In this document: one piece after another, positions 26,701 through 38,191 of the stretch
Numbering within the stretch: the first letter of the stretch is position 1
Layout: every line of letters begins with the position of its first letter
DNA from: Mytilus edulis
Lineage: Eukaryota > Mollusca > Bivalvia > Mytilida > Mytilidae
Direction of reading: 5' to 3'
Length of the DNA: 64,000 nt
NCBI RefSeq assembly: GCF_963676685.1
Contig: NC_092345.1
Location: 31,333,585-31,397,584, forward strand
Program-made: the position numbers and the translations under genes
Notes under the pieces: generated by a model
Told to the model about the DNA's origin: nothing
Database searches by the model: none
The model's input: only the letters and a program-made list of their open reading frames with translations

Positions 26701-29022
26701 TGTGTTATGACTTGCAATGAGACAATTATCCACCAAATTTCAAATGAAGTGGATGTAAGCAAAATTTTTATAGACAACAATAGAGCCTCCAACAATGAGA
26801 AAACACAATGTCGTATACTACATGTAGTAGTTACATGTAGCTTTTTAAAAAAACCACAACATGAAAATATAAACAATGCAATTGAAAAAAGACTAATGCC
26901 TCATTTGAAATTTCCAAAAAAAACCAAACAATTGTTGAAAACCAAATATTACAGACATGAAACAAAGACAACTACTGACATATTGAAAATGAAGTATAGT
27001 TTTATTATACTGTAAACCGGGAAATTTTTGTGGCAGCTTTATTTCCCAATTTACTAATACAATCTGAAATTTTCGCATGTTATGAATTTTGTTTCCTTGA
27101 CATTTTGTGGTTGTTTAATTTTGACGTTTCAATTCTTACTGCAGATATAGCTAAAATAAAACTGCTGTGAAAATTTCACAATTAACAGTAATAATACATT
27201 CAGTATATATGTCGCATTCTTTATGAACTGTGAAATAAGTCTGTCCTTTTGACTAACAAGAATTATGAATAAAAAATCATTTTATTATCACTCAGGTCAA
27301 TGGAAAGAGGTCTTCAGCTGTATGCAAAAGCAGACGATTTGACAAAAAAGATAAAATCCAAATCACAGCAGTTACAAGAAAATGTATCAACAAAGAGGTT
27401 ATGTTCGTTAGTACAAGCACCGGTGAAAAGACACAAATCAGATATGCATCATGATTATTATAATCATACAGGTACATGTACAGGTAAACCTTTTTATAGT
27501 TTGATTGTATGGATATTTATCTAAGGCCAAAGAAAAATATATGTGTGCCATTTTGTGTGGTTCCAGTTAGACTGACCCTAGTTTAACCCCCCCCCCCCCC
27601 CCCACCATGCCGACCCTAGAACTTTTTTTTTGATTTCTAGAAAAAATAAATTTTCAAATTATTAAATTTTGAGGATTGTGAATTAAAGGATACTACAAAA
27701 TTAACTAAAAAGGTAACATGACTGTTTATTTACAACCAAACATATGTAAAATGGTGAACTTCCATGCCAGTAGGGGCGTTTATAAGACTGGAAACAATTT
27801 CGGTAAACACACAATTTTTTTATGGATTTTGATTTTGGAAAAAAAATTAAAAAATTTGCCGACTTACGTACCAACCCTACTTTTTAAAAGTATGGTACTG
27901 GAACCACACATATATTTTTATTTGGTTTAACATAAGGTAACATCAACTTTATAAGATGGTTATTTGAAGTTCTTGTTCTTGAATAAACCAGTTATTTTAC
28001 AATCAGAAGGACGGGTACTGGAAAATACAAGCATACAGTCTTTTGTGCTAAAATGTGCATTCTCCACATTCAGGTGAAATATACTAACTTTTTTTCATTT
28101 TCAATTGATAAATATCCTTTTTGTAGTCTTACCTAGACCAGATGAACATGTAAGAACAAAGCATATATGTATTCAATCTGGAATTTTGTTAAGGGATTTC
28201 AGAAATCAATCACTTTGTAAATTAATGCATGGGATATTAAAAACAAATTATAAAAAAATATTCCAAAATTTGATGTTGCCTCTGAAGTTTTAATCAAGTA
28301 CTTGAAAACACAAATAAAATACATAATAAATTTTATATTTTACATTTGTGAGCTAAGGGATTTGATTCATTAAAAAAGGGAGGATTTTCAAGTTACCCTA
28401 CTACAACAACTCTAAAATGCTTTTCACAATTCTCATGAAACTTTTGTTAAAATATCTTGATGTATTAGCTCCCTTTTGAATTTCATAAATTTGTAATATG
28501 ACATTGAGAAGTAATTGAACTTTATTCTTTGAAAATATGAAGGGCGTATCATGTGCTAATGGCACAGCTGTTTATTTTTCTTTTTATTAGTTTGTTTGGT
28601 GTATTTATGTTATTTGTATTTTGAAGTATGTTTAACATATGTCATATCAAAAGTGTAGATTTTATTATGAACAGTAATCTTAAGCATGTTAGGAATTTGT
28701 TAGGTTTTGCATGACTTTTGTCACAATTGAAATTTGAAATTTTTAAGAGATAAAGCTATTTAACAGGAATGAGAAGTATTATATGATTTATCCAATTTCA
28801 AAAATACGGGTCAGTTTACTCAAGTTTTCTGCAAGTTTTACAGTCAACATACAAAAATATCATACTGTGGAACCAATTTTATAAATACCATGTAATTACA
28901 GTAACAAACATATATTTGTTTTCTAAATCATTAAATGTTAGTAATATTTCTATGCAAAATGAAAATACTGTTGATCAGGGTTTCAAATTTATATACTTAG
29001 AAAGTGCCTACCACTATATATA

Positions 29023-29063
<41 letters not shown>

Positions 29064-31642
29064 TTATATACTTAGAAAGTGCCTACCGCTGAGTTTTGTT
29101 TGGCTCATTTAATTCAGAATTTTGCTGAATTGCAGGCCTTCAATTATACAGAATTAAAAAATAAAGAATGAACATATCATACAAATAAAGAATTCCTCAA
29201 AAACATTAAACTCACATATTTTTTGTGTGGATTTAATGACTACTCAATGGACACTGTATCAATTTATTTATTGATTGATTGATGTTTGCTTAATGTCTAG
29301 TAACAAATTTTTTTACACATTTTAAGGATGAAACAACAGAAACATTGAAGTGCAAAAAAAAACCAAATGACAATGCAACACACACAGAAACGAAATGATT
29401 AAATACATCAAATGAATGGAAAACAACTGCCATATTCCTGACTTGGTACAGGCATTTTCTGATGTAGAAAATTGTGGATTGAACCTGGTTTTATAGCACT
29501 TTGCCTCTCACTTATTTATATGATAGTCCCATCAAATTCCATTATATTGACAATGATGTGTGAGCAAAACAGACATAATGGGTAAAATTGGTAAAATAGG
29601 GGTCCAACCCAAATATTAGTATCCACTAGAAATAGAGTTCTATAAAAGAAAAAGAAAATAGTGAATCTCTTGTATATGAAAATACACTGAAAAGAGACAT
29701 GAGGTAAACATCAATGAAACACTGATCCAAAATCTCAATGAAATTAAGATCATTTAAACAAAAAATTTAATATTTTCACTTGAATAGAGGAATAGGACAT
29801 CTCACTGGAGATACTAATAGATAAATAAATATTTACAGACTTATTTATTAGTTTACATATTATTTTCTACCAAAACATGGAGAAGCCTTTTGTCATCTTA
29901 GACTTCTTATTAACAGAAAGCTTCCCATATGTTTACCGAAAATGTTAACACACTGAATTAAGAAGGCAGAAAGTGTTTAATGTGATTATATAGAAACTGC
30001 ATCTGGCAGTCTGTCTTTTTTGTTATTGTATGTTTTATCCCTGTATCTTGCAGATGATGTAGCATCCAATTGTACACCTAATATGAAAGTTAAGATCATT
30101 CAACATGAGAATGCAGATAGGAGTATTGAACAGAGTAGTGGTCAGACAGGGAACCAAAAAGTCAGCAATAATTACACAGTTGAAAATGTTGATATTCAGT
30201 CAAGTGAAAACAGTATAAAGTTCTCGTTCAAAGTAATGCCCCCTTTCATGCCTGGTGCATATCAGACAAATCAGAAGTCAAATGTGGCATGTCAGACAGA
30301 CAGCAAGGCACATATTACACTGAGTCAAGGATGTCAAACAAACAATAGATTTATTTTTAAAGGATGCCAAACAGACAATACAATAAACTATATGAATGAT
30401 ACTCAAATCACAAACTATTTTAAAACAAGGAATTCTAGGGGACAATTGATACATTATCGTTCAATTAACATTAAAAAATGTCATGCTCCTGTTGTAAACA
30501 TCCTTGCAAATGGAAATGCCAAAAAAGCTGTTGAATCATTATTCCACCACGAGGACCAGGGTGTGAGATACAATGTTGTACAAGGTTTAAAACAAGTTGT
30601 AAAAATACATTGTAGAAACTATTGTAAAAAAGAAGAAACCCTTTTGAAAATGCAACCGGACTCAAAATCTGTTTTACAAAAATTTGATTTTGAGAAGTTA
30701 GCGGATGAACTGAAAAAAGAAGTACCTGTTTTATGGTCTGTTTTAAAAGCAGCTTCAAACCGTAAAGAGGATAATGACAAATTGAATGATGTTAGAATGT
30801 CAATGGCTGTGGCTATAATTCTTCACGCAAAATGTCAATCAATTAATTTTCTTCAACAAATCCTAGGAATGTATCTTTACAAAAAGTATAACCTCAAGAA
30901 AAGAGGTTTTAGAATCCTTTCTCATTTAGGTTTGACTGTATCCTACAGTACTTTAAATAAAAACCGTAAAAGATTGAGTGAGGATACTTTACAAGAGATG
31001 GTCAACATTTCTGATAAGCTTCTTGGTGAGGAAACTAAAAATGAAGAACTTCAAAAAGAAGTAGATAATAATGATTTAATGGAAGATGAAAAGTATATAG
31101 AAAGACCTAAATTCAGAGAGGTTGTGGAAGAACAACCAAAATTCATCTTTATAGACAAACAAAGCCTTTATACTGAAGAAATAAATCCATTAAAGGCAAT
31201 TGAAAAAGAGGCTTTGGACATTAACGAAGAAACTTTATATACTCAAGATCATAACATGATTTCTACAGGAGCCAACTTAACATTTGACGAAAGTTTCAGC
31301 CATGCAGCAACCAATCATAACTGGTTGTTGCCTGAAGGAGGAAAAGGTCATTATCTAGAACCTAACAATGATAGCAGAGAAATTAAGGGAACACCAGAAG
31401 ATATGGACAGTATGTTTACAGAAGCTACAAAAGAATCTAAATCGGAAAGTAAAGATATTACCATCCATAAAGTTTACATTGCTTGCCCTGTGTCACAAAA
31501 TGAACTTATTGATGAAGAACTTGGAGACATGATAACACATGATAACATAGAATTTGATGAAGTTGATATTGATAAGACTGAAACCATACATCAAGATAAA
31601 AAAATTAACAATTGGGATCATGGTTATAGTTCATATTGTTAA
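23749..31642 (+). CDS. ZAD-like zinc-binding protein joined to a transposon-related (pre-DUF6589-like) region, three exons
   Basis: Exons 23749-23987 (ends phase 2), 27296-27483 (ends phase 1) and 30054-31642 (stop TAA) join in frame to about 671 residues. The start has G at -3 and G at +4. Residues 29-78 hold C29-x2-C32 and C75-x2-C78, followed by a helix rich in L, Q and K. This is the layout of a ZAD domain (zinc-finger-associated domain, a protein-protein dimer module), here split by intron 1. Residues 222-250 carry three CQT[D/N] motifs of unknown role. Residues about 360-455 form a helical block with 'PVLWSVLKAA', 'AIILHAKCQ' and 'LGLTVSYSTLN'. I recall this pattern from large invertebrate protein families just before a DUF6589 domain. 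That domain is absent: after residue 460 there is only an acidic tail to the stop. I see no C2H2 fingers. It may be a transcription-associated or domesticated transposon protein. Splicing is well supported; the ZAD and DUF6589 links are inferences from memory. Confidence 0.83.
24123..24865. mobile_element. 743-bp element with ~110-bp inverted ends and 9-bp target duplication
   Basis: TCAATTACG lies on both sides (24114-24122 and 24866-24874). The ends are long inverted repeats made of 'GTTCGCACCC'-like words: 'GGTCCGTTCGCGCCCA' on the left and 'TGGGCGCGAACAGACC' on the right. The 500-bp centre is AT-rich and noncoding. Nine-base duplications with long, internally repetitive ends fit a non-autonomous Mutator-like element. 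It sits in intron 1 of the ZAD-like gene. Confidence 0.85.
25065..25213. mobile_element. 149-bp hairpin MITE with 9-bp target duplication
   Basis: TAGTCCAAATAATTATGACG and its inverted copy bound a nearly complete palindrome with arms of about 65 bp. AAAATCCAC flanks both sides (25056-25064 and 25214-25222). It lies in intron 1 of the ZAD-like gene. Confidence 0.9.
25600..26305 (+). repeat. Two tandem copies of short interspersed repeat family B
   Basis: Each copy runs from '...ATCACAAGCCCAGTAGTC' or its variant to 'CTGGTACTTTTGATAACTATT'. The first ends at about 25932 and the second runs to 26305. Both contain 'TTTGATATGAGCGTCACTGA'. Confidence 0.8.
28127..28293 (+). CDS. Candidate alternative terminal exon of the ZAD-like gene
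   Basis: A strong pyrimidine tract and TTTTTGTAG acceptor end at 28126. Entering in phase 1, exactly as exon 2 leaves, the frame stays open for 54 residues after the junction codon and stops at 28291-28293. The peptide begins 'LPRPDEHVRTKHICIQSG' and is basic, unlike the random translation around it. Splicing exon 2 here would give a protein of about 197 residues with the ZAD-like domain but without the CQT and helical regions. It could also be a chance acceptor in intron 2. No conserved domain is recognised. Confidence 0.4.
28986..29090. repeat. AT microsatellite between 30-bp direct repeats
   Basis: 'AATTTATATACTTAGAAAGT' plus ten more bases occurs at 28986-29015 and 29061-29090 with one mismatch. 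Between them are 45 bp of alternating A and T with one phase break. It lies in intron 2 of the ZAD-like gene. Confidence 0.85.
29320..29550 (-). repeat. Interspersed repeat also found at 32050, 37120 and 48830
   Basis: Words such as 'CTGACTTGGTACAGGCATTT' and 'GGATTGAACCTGGTTTTATA' recur in those places. Orientation is a guess from the match to 34325-34480. Confidence 0.5.
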
Positions 31643-31819
31643 ACCACCATAATCATTAATCATTGAACATGTAGAGGCTGAAAAGTTGATAAACTAACTG
31701 CCTTTTTATCATTGTTTAATACTAATTTTATTTGGTGACCACTTGTTCACTGTTCATAAACAAATATTAAATATTTAGATATAGGTGCAATTGCACACAT
31801 TTATTCTGAGTATAATCTT

Positions 31820-31985
31820 GTCTTATATAGATATAGGAAGATGTGGTATGAGTGCCAATGAGACAACTCTTCATCCAAGTAAACTGAATTTTTAAAAGTA
31901 ATCCATTATAGGTCAAGGTTCGGCCGTCAACATGGAGCCTTGGCTCAAACCAAGGCCAGGTCAGCTTTAACAAAGTTATCTACTA
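31820..31985 (-). repeat. Short interspersed repeat, family A, minus orientation
   Basis: 'GAAGATGTGGTATGAGTGCC' and 'AATGAGACAAC' are the reverse of the family-A core. It begins about 180 bp past the ZAD-like stop codon. Confidence 0.7.
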
Positions 31986-32379
31986 ATATCCATTATCTCT
32001 CAAAAGACTATATTTAAAAAAAAAGGAAATGTGGGGTACATGCCAATGATCGTTAGGTTATTTAAAACAAATCAGGGTTACAAACTAAAACCGGTGGAAA
32101 CCATGAACTATAAACAACAGAAAAACTAAAGTGCAACAAAAGCAATCGACAATGCAACACACAAAGAAAAAAACTTTAAGATAACAACTGCCATTTTCCT
32201 GACTTTGTACAGGACATTTTAAGAAAAAAAATTATAGGTTGTACCTGGGTTGGTGGTTAGCCAAACATCGCGCTTTTATGGCAATGTAATAATCTTCAAA
32301 CACAGTCATGTTGTATTGAAGACCCATTGGTAGCCCTCGGCTCTATGGTCGAGTTATTGTCTCTTTGACACATTCCCCA

Positions 32380-32965
32380 TTTCCATTCTCGATTTTATAA
32401 GTTCTTCTAAAAGAGGAACGAAAGATAGCAAAGGGACAGTCAAACTCATGAATCGAAAATAAACTGACAACGCAATGGCTAAAAATGATAAAAAAAACAA
32501 ACAGACAAACAATAGTGCACATGACACAACATAGAAAACTAGAGAATGAACAACACGAACCCCAAAAAGTAGGGGTGATCTCAGGTGCTTCAGAAGGGTA
32601 AGCAGATCCTGCTTAACATGTGACACCCGTCGTGTTGCTTATGTGATAACAAATCCGGAAAATAGTCTAATTTGGTAGGTCACATTCATGAAAGGGAAGG
32701 GGATTGTAGTAACGACGTAAGGAACATATCCCATATCATTTGTGAAACGGTTATACTCGTGATGGTGTCCGTAAAATTTACGAAGGGATGATTTTATCTT
32801 CACCGTTTGGAACTCTTGGTTTAATAGCTTCCTTATGAGCAGCAACACCCTATCAAGAAAATCATGATAGGAAATGCAAGCACTTGAATATCGTATCAAT
32901 TGAGAGATATATACCCCGTATGCAGGTGCTGCTGGAATGTTGCTACTTAGAAATGGAAAGTTCAC
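32380..32965 (-). mobile_element. Penelope-like retroelement, C-terminal end and 3' region only
   Basis: On the minus strand 32965-32700 encodes the end of a reverse transcriptase-type protein with 'NIPAAPAYGVYISQLIRYSS' and 'LRKFYG'. 32640-32400 is a noncoding tail also present at 63107-63260 and, on the plus strand, at 36850-37085. The 5' part is missing: it meets the oppositely oriented copy at about 33000. Confidence 0.75.
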
Positions 32966-34324
32966 TTTTGGAAAGCTGAAATCATCTCTTTTCTAAAAGA
33001 CATTTTGGATTTTGATGACTCTGAACTGTCTCTTTTTGCAATGCAAAGCCAATGGATGCAATACCTGTAGAGTTTTGATAATGTATGCTCAATTCACTAG
33101 CAACTTCACTAAAACATGTAAAATGTCATATTTTAGGAGAAAGTACGATGTTCAGAATTGTAAATCTATAAATTTCGTCTATGGATTAGAGTGTAACCGT
33201 TGTAGATTGATATACTTCGGTGAAATTAAAGGTGCGGCCATAGATCAGAAATCAACCACAATGCAAGCGACTTTCTCTACCAACATTTTATCCAGCCGGA
33301 TCATTCAATTCTTTCTATGCATGTTCTTATCTTCCAAAACATATACCACAAGACTAGAAATCCTCAACTTGCAACGCCTTACCGTAAACAAACAGAAGAC
33401 TATATACTGGGTTCGACTATTTGGAACTGCGACACCATATGGTTGCAATGACAAAATTGATGGTATAGGTATATCTATCTTGTCCTTCCTGTAACCATGG
33501 TAACTAGGTGAATGTGATGGATATTTTCATCTCAACTCCTGGACATGGATATCTCTACCATAGATGTAATACCCAGTGTGGGTATTACATCTATGTCTCT
33601 ACTATGACTTGCTTTCATTTATAATAAAGCCATTAGGTGTTCATCACATTCGCACGAATCTATTCATTACCACTGTCAAAACTTCATTCTTTGTTCAACA
33701 ATGTTCAATTTATGTTTGGAAACCACTGTTACAATCCCTCATTCAAACCAATACAAACTTACAGCTATTATTTCGTATATTGCAAGTCACAGACTTTTCA
33801 AAACATTACTTCGCGTTGAAAAAGATGAAATAGAGAAAAGATCATTTCTTTAACTTCCCGCCAATTTATCAATAATTTCTTGTACCTTTAACAAACCAAT
33901 TTCAACTAAAATTTTTAATTACAAACACGTGTTACAGAATGTCAATATTGACGACCTCAAGTCCAAACCTCCTGATTGCAACTGTGCTTGTTCCCCATTC
34001 ATATATAATCCGGCTGACCACGATATAACCGATGATTTCAACATTGTCAATAACACTTCCCTGCGAAATGTGTTGTCAAAAATTCTGAAATATCTTGAGC
34101 CTAAATCCATCAATTGAAACACAACTTCAATATGCTGATAGATTCAGTGGAGGATTATGCAAGACAATACTAGTAGGTTAAATGCGAGAAAGAAGACGTA
34201 GATACTCTTTCTGAATGGATTAAGGCTGTGAGGTCGTTGATACAAATCAGAATTAAGAAACTGAATGGGTCTATAAAACCCATGCAAAGTCAATCTTTAA
34301 AGACTTAAATGTTGCGAAACATTC

Positions 34325-34480
34325 CTTCTTAAGAAAATGCCTGTATCAAATCAGGAATATGACAGTTGTTATCCATTAGTTTAATGTGTTTGGGGTTTTG
34401 ATTTTGCGATTTGATAAGGTACTTTCCGTTTTAAATTTTCCTCAGAGTTCAGTATTTTTTGTGAATTAACTTTTTGTCCT
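34325..34480 (+). repeat. Short interspersed repeat inserted in the Penelope-like remnant
   Basis: 'AATATGACAGTTGTTATCCA' and 'TTTTGAATTTTCC'-like text recur at 45190-45330 (plus) and, inverted, at 34920-35060 and 37130-37440. The retroelement coding text stops before it and resumes after it. Confidence 0.6.
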
Positions 34481-34540
34481 TACTCCATGACAAATATGTT
34501 TTCCCAACAGATACATGAGATAAAGCCCCAACAAAAAAAT

Positions 34541-34575
<35 letters not shown>
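34541..34575. repeat. TG microsatellite
   Basis: An uninterrupted TG dinucleotide run of about 34 bp. It creates low-complexity frames on both strands. Confidence 0.9.
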
Positions 34576-34579
<4 letters not shown>

Positions 34580-36524
34580 CACAATAAATTTTACAAAAAT
34601 TGCTTGATAAATGAATTAGGTAATGACAATTCACTTGGGAACTCAAAATATATCCTCACGACACTTACTGAAGAGAATATCCTGGATAATAATTGGTCTG
34701 TTCTATGTTCCTTTGGAATGTCAACCAAAGATGAAGATCTAGATCTTCCATCACTGTATTCCAACTAAATAAGTGTGGGTACAAAGAACTGTATATTGCT
34801 GGGTCTTCCAAGTGCTAAACGAAACCTCTTTCGTAATTGGTATCATCAATTTTATCAGCAATCAAAGCCGAACTTCAAAGTTTTCGTGAAACTGCCCATT
34901 CTAGATGATGTGTCGTGAATCAAATGTGAATACTAAAATATTCAAAAGTAAAATCACAAAAAAACTGAACTCCGACAAAATTCATAACGAACAGTCAAAA
35001 AATCAAAAGGTAAAATACATTAAACGAATGGATAACAACTGTCATATTCTTATAGACTACATATATATATCTTGCAATGCTATTAAAACATTTGACTTTT
35101 CTACACTTTACACAACTCAACTATTCCCCATTCCAAACTAAAAAAAAAAATGGATAAAATGGTATTGCTTTATTTTTAAAGGGCCAACGTAGATACAAGT
35201 ATCTGGTCTTAGGGAGGGATAAATCTTACTTTGTAAAAAATCACTGTGATTCAAACACACATAAACTGACATTGTCGAGATGCTTTATTTCTAGAGTGAC
35301 AGCATATGTGTTGCGTTTAGGAGACGTGTTATTCAACAAACTCGGTATTCCTATGGGAACAAACTGTGCTCATCTTCTTGTCGACTTGTTTCTTTATTCT
35401 TATAATGTTGACTTCAGAAAGGAACTTCATAAGGAGGAAAAGAAGATAGCAGTTTCCTATAACTGTACTTTCTATTTTTTTTTTATATATATCTAGTGCC
35501 CATTTAGCGCAATATTCTCTTATTTTCTCGTGAAATACCCCTTTTCAGGACAGCTATTAATTTAATTTGACTACAAGACTAAAATCTTTTTAGAAAATCA
35601 AAAGAACTTTGAAAACACATGAATGTTTTTGAATATTAAAAATCAGGAAGCATTCATAGTTAAACTATAACGTTTAAGTTTCAATATGATAGACGATGTT
35701 GCACTAAACACTAAAAGTATACAGGCAGCCTCAAATCCGACTTATTCAATTGTAAATGTCTATAGTCGATTATTTTCATCTATGACCTTTAATATTTACA
35801 GGGAATATATAGTGTACATCGATTGATCATGAATAAGTTGTATTACTTTGTTACATTTATTATTAAAGGTTGCATGCAAAACTCAAATATATGCAAAATA
35901 TTTCTTGTATATGTTATCTGTCACTAATTAACCTTCTTCTAGATAATTAAAATGGATAGTTTTTTATGCATATATCGCTGCATGTAGTTTGCTGGGACTT
36001 TGTGCGTTAAACTGGACAATTGTGTATAGAATCTTGCAAGTTTGAACATGTTGAAATCATGCATCGACGGCAATTAGAAATTCTACATTGTTTTTATTAT
36101 GGCAATAAATGCACGCAGTGTGGCAAATTTTAAGTAAAGAAAACTTCCAAGTTTCTGTGTTGTTAGTTGTCATTGCGTCGGTTTTTTTTTTACCTTAGTA
36201 TTATCTGTTTTTATTTGAATTAATTATGTTCCTCCAAAGTATTATTCCTCTTGATTTTAGATAAAACTCATGCTTTGATTGGAGCATTTATTTAAAGTCC
36301 GTTTAAAATCTAAAATTTCATGTGTTTGCTGAATTTGCCTCATATCTTTTACTATATTGTTATGCGAACTCGTCCCGAATTTTCGTCAATTATTTAAATA
36401 TGTTAAAAAGATGACTATTCTGCTTTATTATAAATAAGTATTTTAACTTCCAACATAATTATTTATACAGGGTGGGGGCACATTTATTGTCACACAGCTA
36501 TCATTCAAATGTAACTTACATTAA

Positions 36525-36615
36525 TTTTGATATGAGCGTCACTGATGAGTCTTCTGTAGACGAAACGCCCGTCTGGCGTACTAAATTATAATCCTGGTAC
36601 CTTTGATAACTATTT
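36525..36615 (+). repeat. Short interspersed repeat, family B (3' part)
   Basis: 'TTTTGATATGAGCGTCACTG' through 'CCTGGTACCTTTGATAACTA'. A clean family-B 3' end. Confidence 0.75.
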
Positions 36616-37569
36616 ACAGTAAATCTTCAATGAAATACAACTGAAAATGCTAAACCAAAACGAATTTCTTACGACATTTAAATCATGTTTCTTCGTATAT
36701 TTTTACGGACGCCATCACGAGTTGGTTAACCGTTATGGTATAACCGTTTCTTTTCACAGGTGATATCGGATATATTCCTTACGTCGTAACTACACTCCAC
36801 TTCCCTTTTCATTAATGTGACCTACCGAATTAGACTATTGACTGGGTTTATAATAACATAAGCAACACGACGGGTGCCACATATGGATCACGATCTGCTT
36901 ACTCTTCCAGAGCACATGAGATCACCCCAGTGTTTGATAGGGTTAGTGTTGCTTAGTCTTTAGTTTTTTTATGTTGTGTCATTGTACTATTATTTGTCTG
37001 TTTGTCTTTTTGATTTATAGCCATTGCGTTGTCAGCTTATTTTCGATCTATGAGTTTGACTGTCCCTCTAGTATCTTTCGCCCCCCTTTTGTATAAAATA
37101 AAAAAGAACAGAAAATCACCAGTTGTTGTCATGGTCAATAAATAATAAAAACACAAAAAAACTGAACTACGAGGAAAATTCAAAACGGAAAGTCCCTAAT
37201 CAAATGGCAGAATCAAAAGCTCAAACACATCAAACGAATAGATAACCATAAATTCACCATATAAACCGTTTTGTTTTGTTGATTTTAGGGGAGAGTTGGG
37301 GCCTTCGAATATGTTATACTTTGCCAAAAAGTAAAAACACAAAAATACTGAACTCCGACGAAAATTTAAAAAGGAAAGTCCCAAAATCAAAAGTTCAAAC
37401 ACATCAAACGAATGGATAACAACTGCCATATTCCTGACTTGGTAAATGCATTTTATTATGTAGAAAATGGTGGATTGAACCTGGTTTTATAGCTAGCTAA
37501 ACCTCTCACTTGTATGACAGTTGCATCAAATTCCATTATATTGTCAACGATGCGTGGATAAAACAAACA

Positions 37570-37850
37570 GACCCATTCTGTAGGTGCCTGTCACAAGTAC
37601 TTCAGTGAATGTCATTTGTTGCTGTATATTCTATTTGTATTTTGTTTATTATTTTGTACATAAGTCAAGCCGTTCGTTTTCCCTTCTGAATTGTTCACAT
37701 TTGTCGTTTTTGGACCTTATATCGTTGACTATGCGTTATGGATTTTGAAAGCCCGTACGGTGACCTATTATTGTTCATTTTTTTGTCGTTTTGTTTCTAG
37801 TCGAGAGTTACCTCAATGACAATCATACCTCATCTTTTTATTCTTTTAAA
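37570..37850 (+). repeat. Short interspersed repeat, family A
   Basis: From 'TGTAGGTGCCTGTCACAAGT' to 'GAGAGTTACCTCAATGACAA' and 'TCATACCTCATCTT'. It lies just beyond the 3' end of the DPP7-like gene. Confidence 0.65.
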
Positions 37851-38042
37851 TTTCCTCTAAAAAATCCTTTTTTTTATAAATTTATGTTTGAAGATTTATA
37901 GAAATATAACGGACTTTAGACTATCATCTAAGGATAAATCAAAGCACGCAATTTAGTATCAACTTCACAACTTGTTTCCTGAATAAATAAAAACTGAGAT
38001 TTCAACTTTTACAGTAAAATGTCGGATTTTTAAGTTATAACT

Positions 38043-38048
38043 TTTATT
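38043..38048 (-). promoter_or_regulatory. Possible polyadenylation signal of the DPP7-like gene
   Basis: AATAAA on the minus strand, about 145 bp past the stop codon. It is the first canonical hexamer I noticed downstream. The motif is common in AT-rich DNA, so this is only a candidate. Confidence 0.35.
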
Positions 38049-38191
38049 TTTTAACAAAATGATAACATATTGAGATCAATGATAAATGCCAAATGAAAAA
38101 AAATATAACAGGTTAACTGTTCTATAATTGAGATATATCTTCGGAGGTTTTATTAGCACCATGTGTCATCATGACTCTCATGTTTGTTTAC

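Larger units (their letters stand above)
33012..37095 (+). mobile_element. Decayed Penelope-like retroelement with GIY-YIG upstream of reverse transcriptase
   Basis: Pieces in order on the plus strand. 33012-33494: GIY-YIG nuclease with 'NFVYGLECNRCRLIYFGE' and 'GTATPYGCND'. 33600-33840: linker, frameshifted. 33929-34310: 'DLKSKPPDCNCACSPFIYNP' and a helical part. 34590-34920: 'STKDEDLDLPSLY'. 35080-35120: 'KTFDFSTLYTT'. 35272-35460: reverse transcriptase core 'LGIPMGTNCAHLLVDLFLYS'. 36640-37085: C-terminal end and 3' region. Frameshifts and stops are many, the YxDD box after 35450 is lost, and short repeats interrupt it (34325-34480, 36525-36615). It is not functional. Nuclease before polymerase is the permuted order described for Naiad-type Penelope-like elements. 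Confidence 0.8.
31643..38191. other. Intergenic region filled with retroelement remains
   Basis: Between two genes that converge. No host exon is supported. It holds a family-A repeat, two Penelope-like remnants and several short repeats. Region 35500-36500 is AT-rich with nothing recognisable. Confidence 0.5.

Noticed and set aside
26676..27078. Overlapping frames of 61-102 residues on both strands
   Set aside because: AT-rich intron sequence with no motif and no fitting splice sites.
34449..34768. Frames with repeated H-T or V-C residues
   Set aside because: They are translations of the TG microsatellite at 34541-34575 and retroelement pieces.
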